Of a stretch of 64,000 nt of DNA, positions 41,538 to 49,382 are shown in pieces; positions within the stretch are counted from its first letter, which is position 1; every line of letters begins with the position of its first letter. A program made the translations under genes and the position numbers. Where the stretch lies: assembly GCF_050490315.1 (NCBI RefSeq), contig NZ_JBNPEO010000008.1, positions 62,001-126,000 on the forward strand, given 5' to 3'. The notes beneath the pieces were generated by a model. It had not been told where the DNA came from. It saw nothing but the letters and a program-made list of their open reading frames with translations, and did not search any database. Origin of the DNA: JBNPEO01 sp050490315. GTDB lineage: Bacteria > Actinomycetota > Actinomycetes > Actinomycetales > Micrococcaceae.

Positions 41538-43091
41538 CTAGCAAATTGTGCCGTCCTTGGGCGTTTTCCCGTCCACTAGGTAGCCGTCCACCGCATTGCG
41601 CACACACTCATTGGAACGGCCGTAGGCGGTGTGACCTTCGCCTTTCCACGTCAGCAGACTCGCGTTGCCCATTTCTTTGCGCAGCGCGCCAGCCCAAGCG
41701 TATGGCGTGGCCGGGTCCCCGGTGGTTCCAATCACGACGACGGTGTTCTCACCTGTGTAGCTAGCCGGGGCGGGGGTGCGCAGCGGCTTGTACGGCCAAC
41801 CCACGCAGTTGGATCCGCCGTAGGCAAAGAATTCCCCGAAGGTCGGTGAGGCCTGCTTGAGGACTTCAGCGTCTTGGCGCATGGTGGCCACATCGCTGAC
41901 CATCGGGTAGTCCAAGCAGTTGATTGCGTTGAAAGCGAAGGTGCTGTTGGAGGTGTATCTGCCATCAGCGGAGCGGTCCGCACCCAAGTCTGCAAGGTAC
42001 ATCATGGCACTGGGATCTCCGCTGATCGCTAAGGACAGGGCGCTCGTGAGCATGGGCCAGTTGGCGTCGTTGTAGAGCGGAAGAATCAGGCCGCTCACAA
42101 AACTGCTGGCCGTAACAACACGACCGTCGGTGTTTTTCTGCGGGCTGGCCACAAAGCTAGCGATCAGATCCCGGATCTGTTGCATACCTTCATCCGGCGT
42201 ACCGCTGAGGGGGCAATCGCTGCCTTGGAGGCAACTGGTGACGTACGTCTTCAACGCGGCTTCGAATGCCTTGGCCTGCCCCAGAGTCAGCTCTTCGTTG
42301 CTCAAAGCCGGGTCCAGCGCACCATCCAGTACTACCCGGCCCACCTTGTCCGGGAAGAGCTGGGCGTAAGTGGAACCTAAGAACGTTCCGTAGGAGTAGC
42401 CCACGTAGTTGAGCTTGGCGTCGTTAGACGTTGCGCGCAGAACATCGAGATCCTTAGCGGCGCTGACGGTGTCCACATGGCCCAGGATCTCGCCGGTCTT
42501 TTTCTGGCACTCGGCGATGATCTTTTTGTTGTCCGCCTGGGACTTGGCTAGGCCAGCATCGGTGTCCAACTTGTAGTCGATGGCACGGTATTCGTCACGT
42601 TCTTTATCCGTCAGGCACGTCACCGGAGCGGAAGAGCGCACACCGCGCGGGTCAAAGCCCACGATGTCGTAGGACGCGCGCACCTTTGCGCTGAAGTTGG
42701 TCATTCCGGCGTCGCGAACAAACTCAATTCCGGAGCCGCCTGGGCCGCCGGGGTTGGTCAGCAAGGAACCGATTTTTTTGCCGGTGGCCGGGATTTTGAT
42801 GGCTTGGATGTCAATTGTGGCACCGTCTGGTTTGGCATAGTCCAAGGGCACCATAATTTTGGCGCAACTCATGCCAGCTTCGTCTTTTTCCTTGCACGGC
42901 TCCCAAGCCACGGACTGAGTGTAGAACTTTTTCAGTTCCGGGGCAGAGCCAGCAATCGCCGTTTCGTTGGCTTGCGAAGTTGCCGACGGTGCAGCCGATC
43001 CCGGCTGTTGCCCCCACGGTGTGCAAGCCGAAAGTAGTGCCACGCAAGCGAGTGCGGCAACGGATGCACGCAGACGGTGGGCAATTCTCAT
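41538..43091 (-). CDS. Secreted alpha/beta hydrolase lipoprotein (tripeptidyl aminopeptidase type)
   Basis: 517 residues. A lipoprotein signal peptide ends in LLSAC (Cys23). The alpha/beta hydrolase core has NPGGPGGSG for the oxyanion hole, DPRGVRSSAPVTC and the nucleophile elbow GYSYGTFLGST with the active Ser near residue 234; the C-terminal TAP-like domain (VVVIGTTGDPATPYAWAG, then TWKGEGHTAYGRSNECV) supplies Asp and His. Actinobacterial members remove N-terminal tripeptides or hydrolyse esters outside the cell. ATG with GAGGAG seven bases upstream. It ends five bases from the convergent phosphonatase-like gene. Confidence 0.92.
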   Translation of the reverse strand: MRIAHRLRASVAALACVALLSACTPWGQQPGSAAPSATSQANETAIAGSAPELKKFYTQSVAWEPCKEKDEAGMSCAKIMVPLDYAKPDGATIDIQAIKIPATGKKIGSLLTNPGGPGGSGIEFVRDAGMTNFSAKVRASYDIVGFDPRGVRSSAPVTCLTDKERDEYRAIDYKLDTDAGLAKSQADNKKIIAECQKKTGEILGHVDTVSAAKDLDVLRATSNDAKLNYVGYSYGTFLGSTYAQLFPDKVGRVVLDGALDPALSNEELTLGQAKAFEAALKTYVTSCLQGSDCPLSGTPDEGMQQIRDLIASFVASPQKNTDGRVVTASSFVSGLILPLYNDANWPMLTSALSLAISGDPSAMMYLADLGADRSADGRYTSNSTFAFNAINCLDYPMVSDVATMRQDAEVLKQASPTFGEFFAYGGSNCVGWPYKPLRTPAPASYTGENTVVVIGTTGDPATPYAWAGALRKEMGNASLLTWKGEGHTAYGRSNECVRNAVDGYLVDGKTPKDGTIC

Positions 43092-43164
43092 GCGTAACTC
43101 CTCGAACGGCGCGCAGAAAGCGGGCAGATTTGGTCGGCGGTCTCCACACCGACTGATTCAGTAC

Positions 43165-44307
43165 TCAAATTAGGCTAGCTGCCATGGCCTCTACAGCCAG
43201 TAACGGCGCCACGTTGCTTGTGACAATACGACGGCGTGTGGTGTTGATCGCGTCCATTCTTGCCAGTGTTTTCTCTGGGCTGGAGTTGTTGGCGAACTCT
43301 TCAATTTCGGCGCTGAGCTCAACGTTGACTAACTCCACTCCGTGCCCCAGCTGAACCATCAGCACATCTCGGTAGAACGAGAGTAGATCAGTGAGCGTCC
43401 GGTCCAGAGAGTCGGTGATGGACCTTTTGGCGCGCCGTTTTTGATCGTCCTCAAGCTGTTTAAGTTGGGCTCGCATGGCCGGTGGGAGTGTCCCTGTTTC
43501 CGGAGCACCCAGTGAGGCCAGCAAAGCAATCTTTTCTTGAGCGTCCCGTTCGTCATTGGAGCTTTGCGCCTCATCGGTAGCAATGCTGGTCAGCTCCTCT
43601 GCCATCAGAACCGCTGCCGTAATCCCACGCAATGCGAGCGGAAGCCTTACTGTGGCGGTCCGGCGTTCGCGAGCGTTAGGGTCTTTAGCCAGACGGCGGG
43701 CAATACCAATATGGCTTTGCGCGGCACGTGCCACGGTCTGCGCCAAAGCTGGATCCACGCCGTCGCGCTTTATTAACAAAGCCGCAACGTCGGCAGCTGG
43801 CGGCAGGCGCAAACCCACTGGCCTGCAACGCGAACGGATGGTGACCAAAACATCGGCAGGCGAGGGCGCGCAGAGCATCCAGATGGTGCGGGGTGTGGGC
43901 TCTTCGATGGCTTTGAGGAGCACGTTGGTGGTGCGCTCGGCCATTCGGTCGGCGTCTTCCACCACAATGATCCGCCAGCGCCCCGTTGCGGGGCGATTAC
44001 CTGCTTTGGCCACCAGCTCACGCGATTCATCAATGGTGATGGTGACCTTTTCGGTGCGCACAAAAGTCACGTCAGGGTGCGTTTCGCCCAGAATGGTTAG
44101 GCAGGCAGGGCACTGCCCGCAGCCGCGTTCGGCAACGTCTTCGCGTTCGCAATTGAGGGCGGCAGCGAATGCTTTGGCGGCGTTGGAACGCCCGGAACCT
44201 GGCGGTCCTGTGAACAGCCAAGCGTGTGAGAGCCGGTCACCGTTGACTGCCTGTTTTAACTGCTCGACGACGGCGGGCTGGCCTCCGAGCTCGTCCCAGA
44301 CACTCAT
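43165..44307 (-). CDS. holB: DNA polymerase III delta' subunit
   Basis: Clamp-loader subunit of 380 residues. It has the AAA+ fold with GPPGSGRS at 34-41 (Arg replaces the P-loop Lys, normal for non-hydrolysing delta' proteins), a zinc module (ERGCGQCPAC, with an upstream Cys), the box VVEDADRM and LLKAIEEP. SRC is present in IRSRCRPV. It positions the sliding clamp at replication forks. ATG start. It overlaps tmk by four bases (44304-44307), the tmk-holB order being widespread in bacteria. Confidence 0.93.
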   Translation of the reverse strand: MSVWDELGGQPAVVEQLKQAVNGDRLSHAWLFTGPPGSGRSNAAKAFAAALNCEREDVAERGCGQCPACLTILGETHPDVTFVRTEKVTITIDESRELVAKAGNRPATGRWRIIVVEDADRMAERTTNVLLKAIEEPTPRTIWMLCAPSPADVLVTIRSRCRPVGLRLPPAADVAALLIKRDGVDPALAQTVARAAQSHIGIARRLAKDPNARERRTATVRLPLALRGITAAVLMAEELTSIATDEAQSSNDERDAQEKIALLASLGAPETGTLPPAMRAQLKQLEDDQKRRAKRSITDSLDRTLTDLLSFYRDVLMVQLGHGVELVNVELSAEIEEFANNSSPEKTLARMDAINTTRRRIVTSNVAPLLAVEAMAASLI

Positions 44308-45005
44308 TGCCGCTCACCAGCAGGCTGTGCTCGGCGGTCTGCAAAAACACCTTCCACGCGCTCAAGAATCTGGGCCGAAATGGTCTCGATGGGTAGTGAA
44401 GCGTCGATGACCAGGTACATTTCGGGGCGTTTCGCGGCAACGTCCAAAAAGGCTTGCCGGACCATGGCATGAAAGGTATCTGGTTCGGATTCCAGCCGGT
44501 CCTCCACTGCAGCTCCGGCGGTACGGCGTGCACGGCCGTGTTCGGGGGAGACGTCCAAAACCACTGTGAAATCAGGCCAGAGCGAATCGGTTGCCCATTC
44601 GTTGAGCCCGCGAATTTCTTCGCTTCCCAGTCCGCGTGCCACACCTTGGTAGGCCACGGAGGAGTCAATGTAGCGGTCGGTGATAACTGCCTCGCCGCGG
44701 TCCAGGGCCGGCTTGATGAGTTGTTCGGCGTGAGCGGCTCGCGAGGCCGCGTACATCAGTGCTTCGGTGCGGGAATCGATGGTGCCATGCCCGTGTTCGA
44801 GTACTAAGGAACGGAGCTTTTCGCCGATGGCCGTTCCGCCGGGTTCACGGGTCTGAACCACCGTCATTCCGCGCTCACTCAGTGCCTCGGCTAGGAGCCG
44901 TGACTGGGTGGACTTGCCGGCACCGTCGCCGCCTTCGAAGGCAATAAACAGCCCTGTGCGCGGCCCGGATACGGTGCTGGGGCGTACATGCTTCTGCTCG
45001 GTCAC
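44304..45005 (-). CDS. tmk: Thymidylate kinase
   Basis: Phosphorylates dTMP to dTDP. 233 residues with P-loop FEGGDGAGKST at 23-33, the substrate-binding TREPGGTAIGE, ITDRYIDSSVAYQG (DRY motif and active-site Arg), and a LID region (EHGRARRTAGAAVEDRLE). About 20 residues longer at the N-terminus than E. coli Tmk; the start ATG at 45005 follows the holB operon layout, but a shorter start at a GTG is possible. First gene of the tmk-holB pair. Confidence 0.94.
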   Translation of the reverse strand: MTEQKHVRPSTVSGPRTGLFIAFEGGDGAGKSTQSRLLAEALSERGMTVVQTREPGGTAIGEKLRSLVLEHGHGTIDSRTEALMYAASRAAHAEQLIKPALDRGEAVITDRYIDSSVAYQGVARGLGSEEIRGLNEWATDSLWPDFTVVLDVSPEHGRARRTAGAAVEDRLESEPDTFHAMVRQAFLDVAAKRPEMYLVIDASLPIETISAQILERVEGVFADRRAQPAGERQ

Positions 45006-45086
45006 TGCTCCAGCCTACCGGGAGGGTGGGACAGAAAAATTCTTAACAGTTAACGGCCCGCACTTCTGGAGCCTTAATGTTGGCTT

Positions 45087-46325
45087 ATGACACTCTCGGA
45101 CCATGGCGCGCTTTCTCCTGACACTGTTGTTGTTGCTGCGGGACGCCCGCCCCGAGAACGCGATCAGCCGGTTAATCCGCCCATCGTGTTGTCCTCCACC
45201 TATTTTGGAACCGGTTCTTTGGGTGATGGTGACCGTGGTTACGGCCGCTACGCTAACCCGTCGTGGGAGCCGTTTGAGGACGCGCTGGCTCAGCTTGAAG
45301 GCGCCGAATTACCGGGGCTTTTGTACTCCTCAGGATTGGCTGCAGTGAGCTCGGCTCTCTCCTTGATCCCGGCCCAGGGTGTGCTGGTGATGCCCTCGCA
45401 CAGTTATGCGGGCTCGTTGCAGATGGCCAGCGAACTTGCCGAGAAAGGCTTCCTGACTTTGCGGACCGTGGACATCGCTGACACGGATGCCGTTTTGGAA
45501 GCACTCACGGCGGACGGTGTTAACGCCGCAATGTTGTGGCTTGAAAGCCCTACTAACCCCATGTTGGGCATCGCGGACATTCCTACGCTGGCTGCTGCTG
45601 CCCACAAAATTGGTGCCATTGTGGTCACGGATAACACTTTCTCCACGCCTCTTGTGCAAAAGCCTTTGTCCTTGGGTTCTGACATTGTGCTGCACTCGGT
45701 GACCAAATATTTGGCTGGCCACTCGGACGTGGTGTTGGGAGCACTTGTGACGAGTAACCCGGAAGTACGGGCAGATCTCCTTCACCACCGAACCATTCAC
45801 GGAGCCATCGCCGGCCCCTTTGAGGCATGGCTTGCGCTGCGCGGTTTGCGCACACTGGCCTTGAGGATTGAGCGCTCTCAGGCCACGGCAATGCTCTTGG
45901 CTGATCGGCTCAAAGACCACCCCGCAGTTGAGGCCATCCGATTCCCGGGTTTGCCCACCGATCCCGGTCACGAGCGCGCCAAAAATCAAATGTCCGGGTT
46001 TGGCTCGGTGCTGTGTATTCAAGTCCGGGCCATCGATTCAACCAGCACCAGCAGTGAAAGCACGACGTCGGCCCAAGACTCCGCAGAAAGCCTCACCGGC
46101 GGTGCGGCTGCTGCGGACGCGCTAGTTCGTTCACTCAAGCTCTGGTTGCCAGCCACGTCCCTTGGTGGGGTGGAATCGTTGGTGGAGCGCCGTCGTCGTC
46201 ATAAGGCAGAGCCGGAAAGCGTCCCGGAGAACCTGATTCGGTTCAGTGTGGGGATTGAGAACGCCGAGGACTTGTGGGCAGACCTAGCTCAAGGCCTCGA
46301 CTCTTTGGCTTCATTAACCTCCTAG
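45087..46325 (+). CDS. metB: Cystathionine gamma-synthase/O-succinylhomoserine-type PLP enzyme
   Basis: 412 residues of the Cys/Met-metabolism PLP family. Seen: PPIVLSSTYFGTG, YGRYANPSWEPFEDALAQLEGA, the cofactor ring-stacking region SHSYAGS, LESPTNPML, VTDNTFSTPLVQKPL and the PLP Lys in HSVTKYLAGHSD (about K206). The C-terminal part has SLGGVESLVE and RFSVGIENAEDLWADL. A Ser/Thr-rich insert (IDSTSTSSESTTSAQDSAES) lies near residue 320, unusual for the family. It probably makes cystathionine or cleaves it; MetB and cystathionine gamma-lyase cannot be fully separated by sequence. ATG start with a weak ribosome site. Confidence 0.88.
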   Translation: MTLSDHGALSPDTVVVAAGRPPRERDQPVNPPIVLSSTYFGTGSLGDGDRGYGRYANPSWEPFEDALAQLEGAELPGLLYSSGLAAVSSALSLIPAQGVLVMPSHSYAGSLQMASELAEKGFLTLRTVDIADTDAVLEALTADGVNAAMLWLESPTNPMLGIADIPTLAAAAHKIGAIVVTDNTFSTPLVQKPLSLGSDIVLHSVTKYLAGHSDVVLGALVTSNPEVRADLLHHRTIHGAIAGPFEAWLALRGLRTLALRIERSQATAMLLADRLKDHPAVEAIRFPGLPTDPGHERAKNQMSGFGSVLCIQVRAIDSTSTSSESTTSAQDSAESLTGGAAAADALVRSLKLWLPATSLGGVESLVERRRRHKAEPESVPENLIRFSVGIENAEDLWADLAQGLDSLASLTS

Positions 46326-46349
46326 CGTGCGTTGGTAGCTTAGGCTGAG

Positions 46350-46694
46350 ATGGTGACTGGCGCAGCGATCGTTTATTACTCCACATCATTCGTATACCTC
46401 GTCCTAGGGATAGTGGCACTTGGCCTAGAACTGTGGGCTTTTGTTGATGCCCTGCGCCACAAACCTGCCGCTTACACAGCAGCGTACAAACGGACTAAAA
46501 CGTTTTGGATGGCTGTCACCGGCGCTGCCGCATTTGTTGGTGTGCTCTCCATCGTCACCGGCGGTGGGACCTTGGGTCTCTTTGGCCTGGCGGCGGTTAC
46601 TGCAGCTTGTGTGTACCTTGCGGACGTGCGCCCCGAGGTCAAGGAAACCGGCAAGGGGCGCCCGGGCAACATGGGCCCATACGGCCCCTGGTAA
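46350..46694 (+). CDS. DUF2516-family membrane protein
   Basis: 114 residues with three hydrophobic segments (SFVYLVLGIVALGLELWAFVDAL, FWMAVTGAAAFVGVLSIVTGG, GLFGLAAVTAACVYLADV) and a short Gly/Pro-rich tail. The LELWAFVDAL motif and size match DUF2516, an actinobacterial family of unknown function. ATG 46350. Its last codons lie in a 13-bp tandem duplication (46681-46706). Confidence 0.85.
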   Translation: MVTGAAIVYYSTSFVYLVLGIVALGLELWAFVDALRHKPAAYTAAYKRTKTFWMAVTGAAAFVGVLSIVTGGGTLGLFGLAAVTAACVYLADVRPEVKETGKGRPGNMGPYGPW

Positions 46695-46706
46695 CGGCCC
46701 CTGGTA
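46681..46706 (+). repeat. 13-bp tandem duplication at the end of the DUF2516 gene
   Basis: ACGGCCCCTGGTA occurs twice in direct succession (46681-46693, 46694-46706), followed by ATCGGCCCT, a partial third copy. The stop codon lies across the first repeat junction. Confidence 0.9.
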
Positions 46707-46713
46707 ATCGGCC

Positions 46714-47538
46714 CTAGAAACTAAAGTTTTCCGGCGCTACGGCGTCCCAAGCCACGGTGAGTTCCCCAAGACGCCAGCGGGAGACGCCGTCGTAAATTGG
46801 CCAGTTCTCCGCGCGAAGTTGTTGGCACATCCGTACCCAACGCTGCCGGTTCCCAAAAGATGCAAGCGGCGCTGACTCGAGCCAGCAGCGGTCTATGGCT
46901 TGCAAAAAAGTGTGGATCTGCTCGCCGGGGACGTTGCGGTGAATAAGCGCTTTGGGCAGGCGTTCGGCCACCTCTGAAGGCAGCGTAAAAGTACCGAACC
47001 GCATGGAGAAGCTAAGCGTTTGCGGGCCGGTGGCATCCACCGCCACCCAGCTGGCCCGGCGGCCCACTTCGTCACACGTGCCCTCCACAAAGAGTCCGCC
47101 AGGTGCGAGCTTGCTACCTACCAGTCTCCAGATCCCAGGAACATCGTTCTCTTGGTATTGGCGCAGCACGTTGAAAGCCCTGACCACTATCGGTTTTGTG
47201 GGAACGGCGAGTTCAAAGCCGCCCAGCTGAAAACTGAGGCCGTCCACTTCAAGGGCCTGAGCCGCGCGCACGCGTTCGGGCTCAATCTCAATCCCAATCA
47301 ATTGAACGTCGGCGCGCACTTGGCGCATCCGAGTGAAAAGTTCCACAGCCGTGGCCGGGGACGCTCCGTAACCTAGGTCAACGATGAGCGGAGTCTCAGC
47401 GGCCCGCAAACGGTGCGCTTGTGTACCGGAGAGCCAACGGTCCACCCGACGCATACGGTTGGGGTTTGTGGTGCCTCGAGTGACGTTGCCAAGCGGTTTT
47501 CCGCTCTTGCCACTGATTCGTTCCGCCTTTTGCACCAC
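46714..47538 (-). CDS. Class I SAM-dependent methyltransferase-like protein
   Basis: 274 residues. The SAM-binding motif I is VDLGYGASPATAVELF near residue 50, followed by LIGIEIEPERV and VRAFNVLRQY, with LAPGGLFVEGTC for the later strand. The N-terminal GNVTRGTTNPNRMRRVDRWL is conserved in actinobacterial members of unknown target. GTG start; GGAGG is 13 bases upstream, too far for a good site. Divergent from gpmA, with a long inverted repeat between. Confidence 0.8.
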   Translation of the reverse strand: MVQKAERISGKSGKPLGNVTRGTTNPNRMRRVDRWLSGTQAHRLRAAETPLIVDLGYGASPATAVELFTRMRQVRADVQLIGIEIEPERVRAAQALEVDGLSFQLGGFELAVPTKPIVVRAFNVLRQYQENDVPGIWRLVGSKLAPGGLFVEGTCDEVGRRASWVAVDATGPQTLSFSMRFGTFTLPSEVAERLPKALIHRNVPGEQIHTFLQAIDRCWLESAPLASFGNRQRWVRMCQQLRAENWPIYDGVSRWRLGELTVAWDAVAPENFSF

Positions 47539-47569
47539 GGCCCAACTTTATCCTCCGCTGTCTCCAACG

Positions 47570-47632
47570 CAACGCGGGGTCAGTTACGGCCCATGTTTGC
47601 CGCCAACATGGGCCGTAAGTGACCCCGCGTTG
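47570..47632. repeat. Long inverted repeat between divergent genes
   Basis: 28-base arms 47570-47597 and 47605-47632 pair with one mismatch around a seven-base loop. It lies 31 bp upstream of the methyltransferase gene and 50 bp upstream of gpmA, so it sits in the transcribed leaders or promoters rather than after a gene. Confidence 0.8.
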
Positions 47633-47682
47633 TGAAACGTAACGCCAACCACGCCCCGGACGGCTCCGATAGGATACGAATT

Positions 47683-48429
47683 ATGACTTACAAGCTGATT
47701 CTGCTGCGCCACGGCCACAGCGAATGGAACGCCAAGAACCTGTTCACTGGTTGGGTGGACGTTGACCTCAATGAGCAAGGCCGCACGGAAGCTGTCCGTG
47801 GCGGGGAGTTGCTCGTGGAGAACAACATCCTCCCGGACATCCTCTACACATCGCGTCTCAAGCGTGCCATAAACACCGCCAACTTGGCCCTGGAAAAGGC
47901 CAACCGCGGCTGGATTGACGTCAAGCGTAACTGGCGCCTGAACGAACGCCACTACGGCGCTTTGCAGGGCAAGGACAAGGCTCAGACCTTGGCCGAGTAC
48001 GGTGAAGAGCAGTTTATGCAGTGGCGTCGTTCTTACGACACACCGCCGCCGCCCTTGGCTGATGACTCCGAGTTCTCCCAGGTTGGGGATCCGCAGTACG
48101 CAGACCTTGGTGACGGGGTTCCGCGCACCGAGTGCCTCAAGGACGTCCTTGAGCGGTTGCTGCCGTACTGGGAATCAGACATCAAGGAAGACCTCAAAGC
48201 AGGCAAGACCGTTCTGGTGACGGCTCACGGCAACTCCTTGCGCGCCCTGGTCAAACACCTAGACGGCATTAGCGATGATGACATCGCCGCACTGAACATC
48301 CCCACCGGTATCCCGCTCGTGTACGAGCTGGATGAGAACTTCAAACCGCTGGTCGCCGGCGGAAAGTACTTGGACCCGGAGGCAGCCGCTGCATCCATCA
48401 AGGCAGTAGCTAACCAAGGCAAAAAGTAG
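47683..48429 (+). CDS. gpmA: 2,3-bisphosphoglycerate-dependent phosphoglycerate mutase
   Basis: Interconverts 3- and 2-phosphoglycerate in glycolysis and gluconeogenesis. 248 residues with the phosphohistidine motif LILLRHGHSEWN (His10), the YTSRLKRAI and LNERHYGALQG substrate loops and LVTAHGNSLRALVKHLDG (second catalytic His). I chose the ATG at 47683 with AGGA nine bases upstream; the longer frame starting at 47632 begins inside the inverted repeat. Convergent with phoU. Confidence 0.95.
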   Translation: MTYKLILLRHGHSEWNAKNLFTGWVDVDLNEQGRTEAVRGGELLVENNILPDILYTSRLKRAINTANLALEKANRGWIDVKRNWRLNERHYGALQGKDKAQTLAEYGEEQFMQWRRSYDTPPPPLADDSEFSQVGDPQYADLGDGVPRTECLKDVLERLLPYWESDIKEDLKAGKTVLVTAHGNSLRALVKHLDGISDDDIAALNIPTGIPLVYELDENFKPLVAGGKYLDPEAAAASIKAVANQGKK

Positions 48430-48434
48430 CGCAG

Positions 48435-48503
48435 GAAGAAGTTCCGCTTCTTCTTAAAGTCCGACGGCGGGGGCCCCAACTTTGTGGGGGGGGGGCCGTC
48501 GGA
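48435..48503. terminator. Two hairpins and a poly-G tract between gpmA and phoU
   Basis: GAAGAAG/CTTCTTC (48435-48441, 48447-48453) is followed by TCCGACGGC/GCCGTCGGA (48460-48468, 48495-48503). The second loop contains ten consecutive Gs (48486-48495). They probably end both convergent transcripts. Confidence 0.65.
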
Positions 48504-48527
48504 ACTTTAGTCTTTCCGGGGCGCCGT

Positions 48528-49184
48528 TTAGGCGAATTCGTCAGACTGCCATTCACCGTTGACCAAGTAGCTAACCTTGCGGGCCACGGAAACGCCGTGG
48601 TCTGCGAAGCGCTCAAAGTAACGGCTGGCCAAGGCAACGTCCACCGTGGTGGTTGCGGATTCATTCCAGTCATCGGCGGCGATGGCCTTGAAGACGCTCA
48701 AGTGAAGCTCGTCCACTGCCATGTTGTCCTTGGCGATTTCGCGGGCAACATTGAGGTCGCGGGTTTCGAGGAGCGCGGTGACCTTTTTGGAAATTTCGAT
48801 GTCCAAGCGGGCGAATTCCTTAAACGTTTCCTGCAAGGCTGCCGGGATAACGTTGTTTGGGTAACGCAGACGTGCCAATTGGGCTACGTGGCGTGCCAAG
48901 TCGCCCATACGTTCCAGGGAGGCGCTCATACGCAACGAGCCAACAATCATGCGCAAGTCAGAAGCCACGGGGCCCTGCAAAGCGAGAATGTCGATGGCAC
49001 GCTCGTCGAGGCTGTTCTGCAAAAAGTCGATCCGGGCGTCGGCCGCAATAACATCTTGGGCCAGATCCACGTCAGCAACTTCGAAGGATTCGGTGGCCTT
49101 TTCGATGGCGCCGGTGACGAGCCGGGAAATTTCGATGAGTTCTTCGCCCACCTGCGCGAGCTCGTCTTGAAAAACCTTACGCAC
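48528..49184 (-). CDS. phoU: Phosphate signalling protein PhoU
   Basis: 218 residues forming two three-helix bundles, the standard length. Conserved E/D-rich metal sites lie in DLAQDVIAADARIDFLQ and ERMGDLARHVAQLARL, and in the second half VDELHLSVFKAIA and RYFERFADHGVSVARKVSYLVNGE. It links phosphate transport to the SenX3-type kinase and represses the Pho response when phosphate is high. GTG start. Divergent from senX3-regX3, with a PHO-box-like array between. Confidence 0.95.
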   Translation of the reverse strand: MRKVFQDELAQVGEELIEISRLVTGAIEKATESFEVADVDLAQDVIAADARIDFLQNSLDERAIDILALQGPVASDLRMIVGSLRMSASLERMGDLARHVAQLARLRYPNNVIPAALQETFKEFARLDIEISKKVTALLETRDLNVAREIAKDNMAVDELHLSVFKAIAADDWNESATTTVDVALASRYFERFADHGVSVARKVSYLVNGEWQSDEFA

Positions 49185-49282
49185 GGAGGCGTCCTTTCGT
49201 TGTCATGACATTGCTGTGATTGCTCGGACAGCAATCGGGAGTCATAAATCTGGTAGTCCAACTGGTAACACTGTCAGTAGCC

Positions 49283-49322
49283 GGTGAATAGTTACTCCCT
49301 ACAAGGTGAACGTTAGTTGAAC
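49283..49322. promoter_or_regulatory. PHO-box-like direct repeats between phoU and senX3
   Basis: GGTGAAT (49283-49289), GGTGAAC (49305-49311) and GTTGAAC (49316-49322) are spaced 22 and 11 bp apart. The reverse complement GTTCACC at 11-bp periods is the PhoP/RegX3-type direct repeat of actinobacteria. It probably mediates autoregulation of senX3-regX3 and/or control of phoU. Confidence 0.65.
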
Positions 49323-49382
49323 CGATCACGGTTTCGGTGCATATGAAACATTCTCACCGGCTCCAGCGCATAAGCTAGCCCT

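Noticed and set aside
43165..44307. Missing P-loop Lys in the HolB protein as a sign of decay
   Set aside because: Delta' subunits normally lack a working P-loop; this is the usual form.
45006..45086. Riboswitch or S-box upstream of the transsulfuration gene
   Set aside because: Only 81 bp of leader, with no conserved kink-turn or aptamer pattern.
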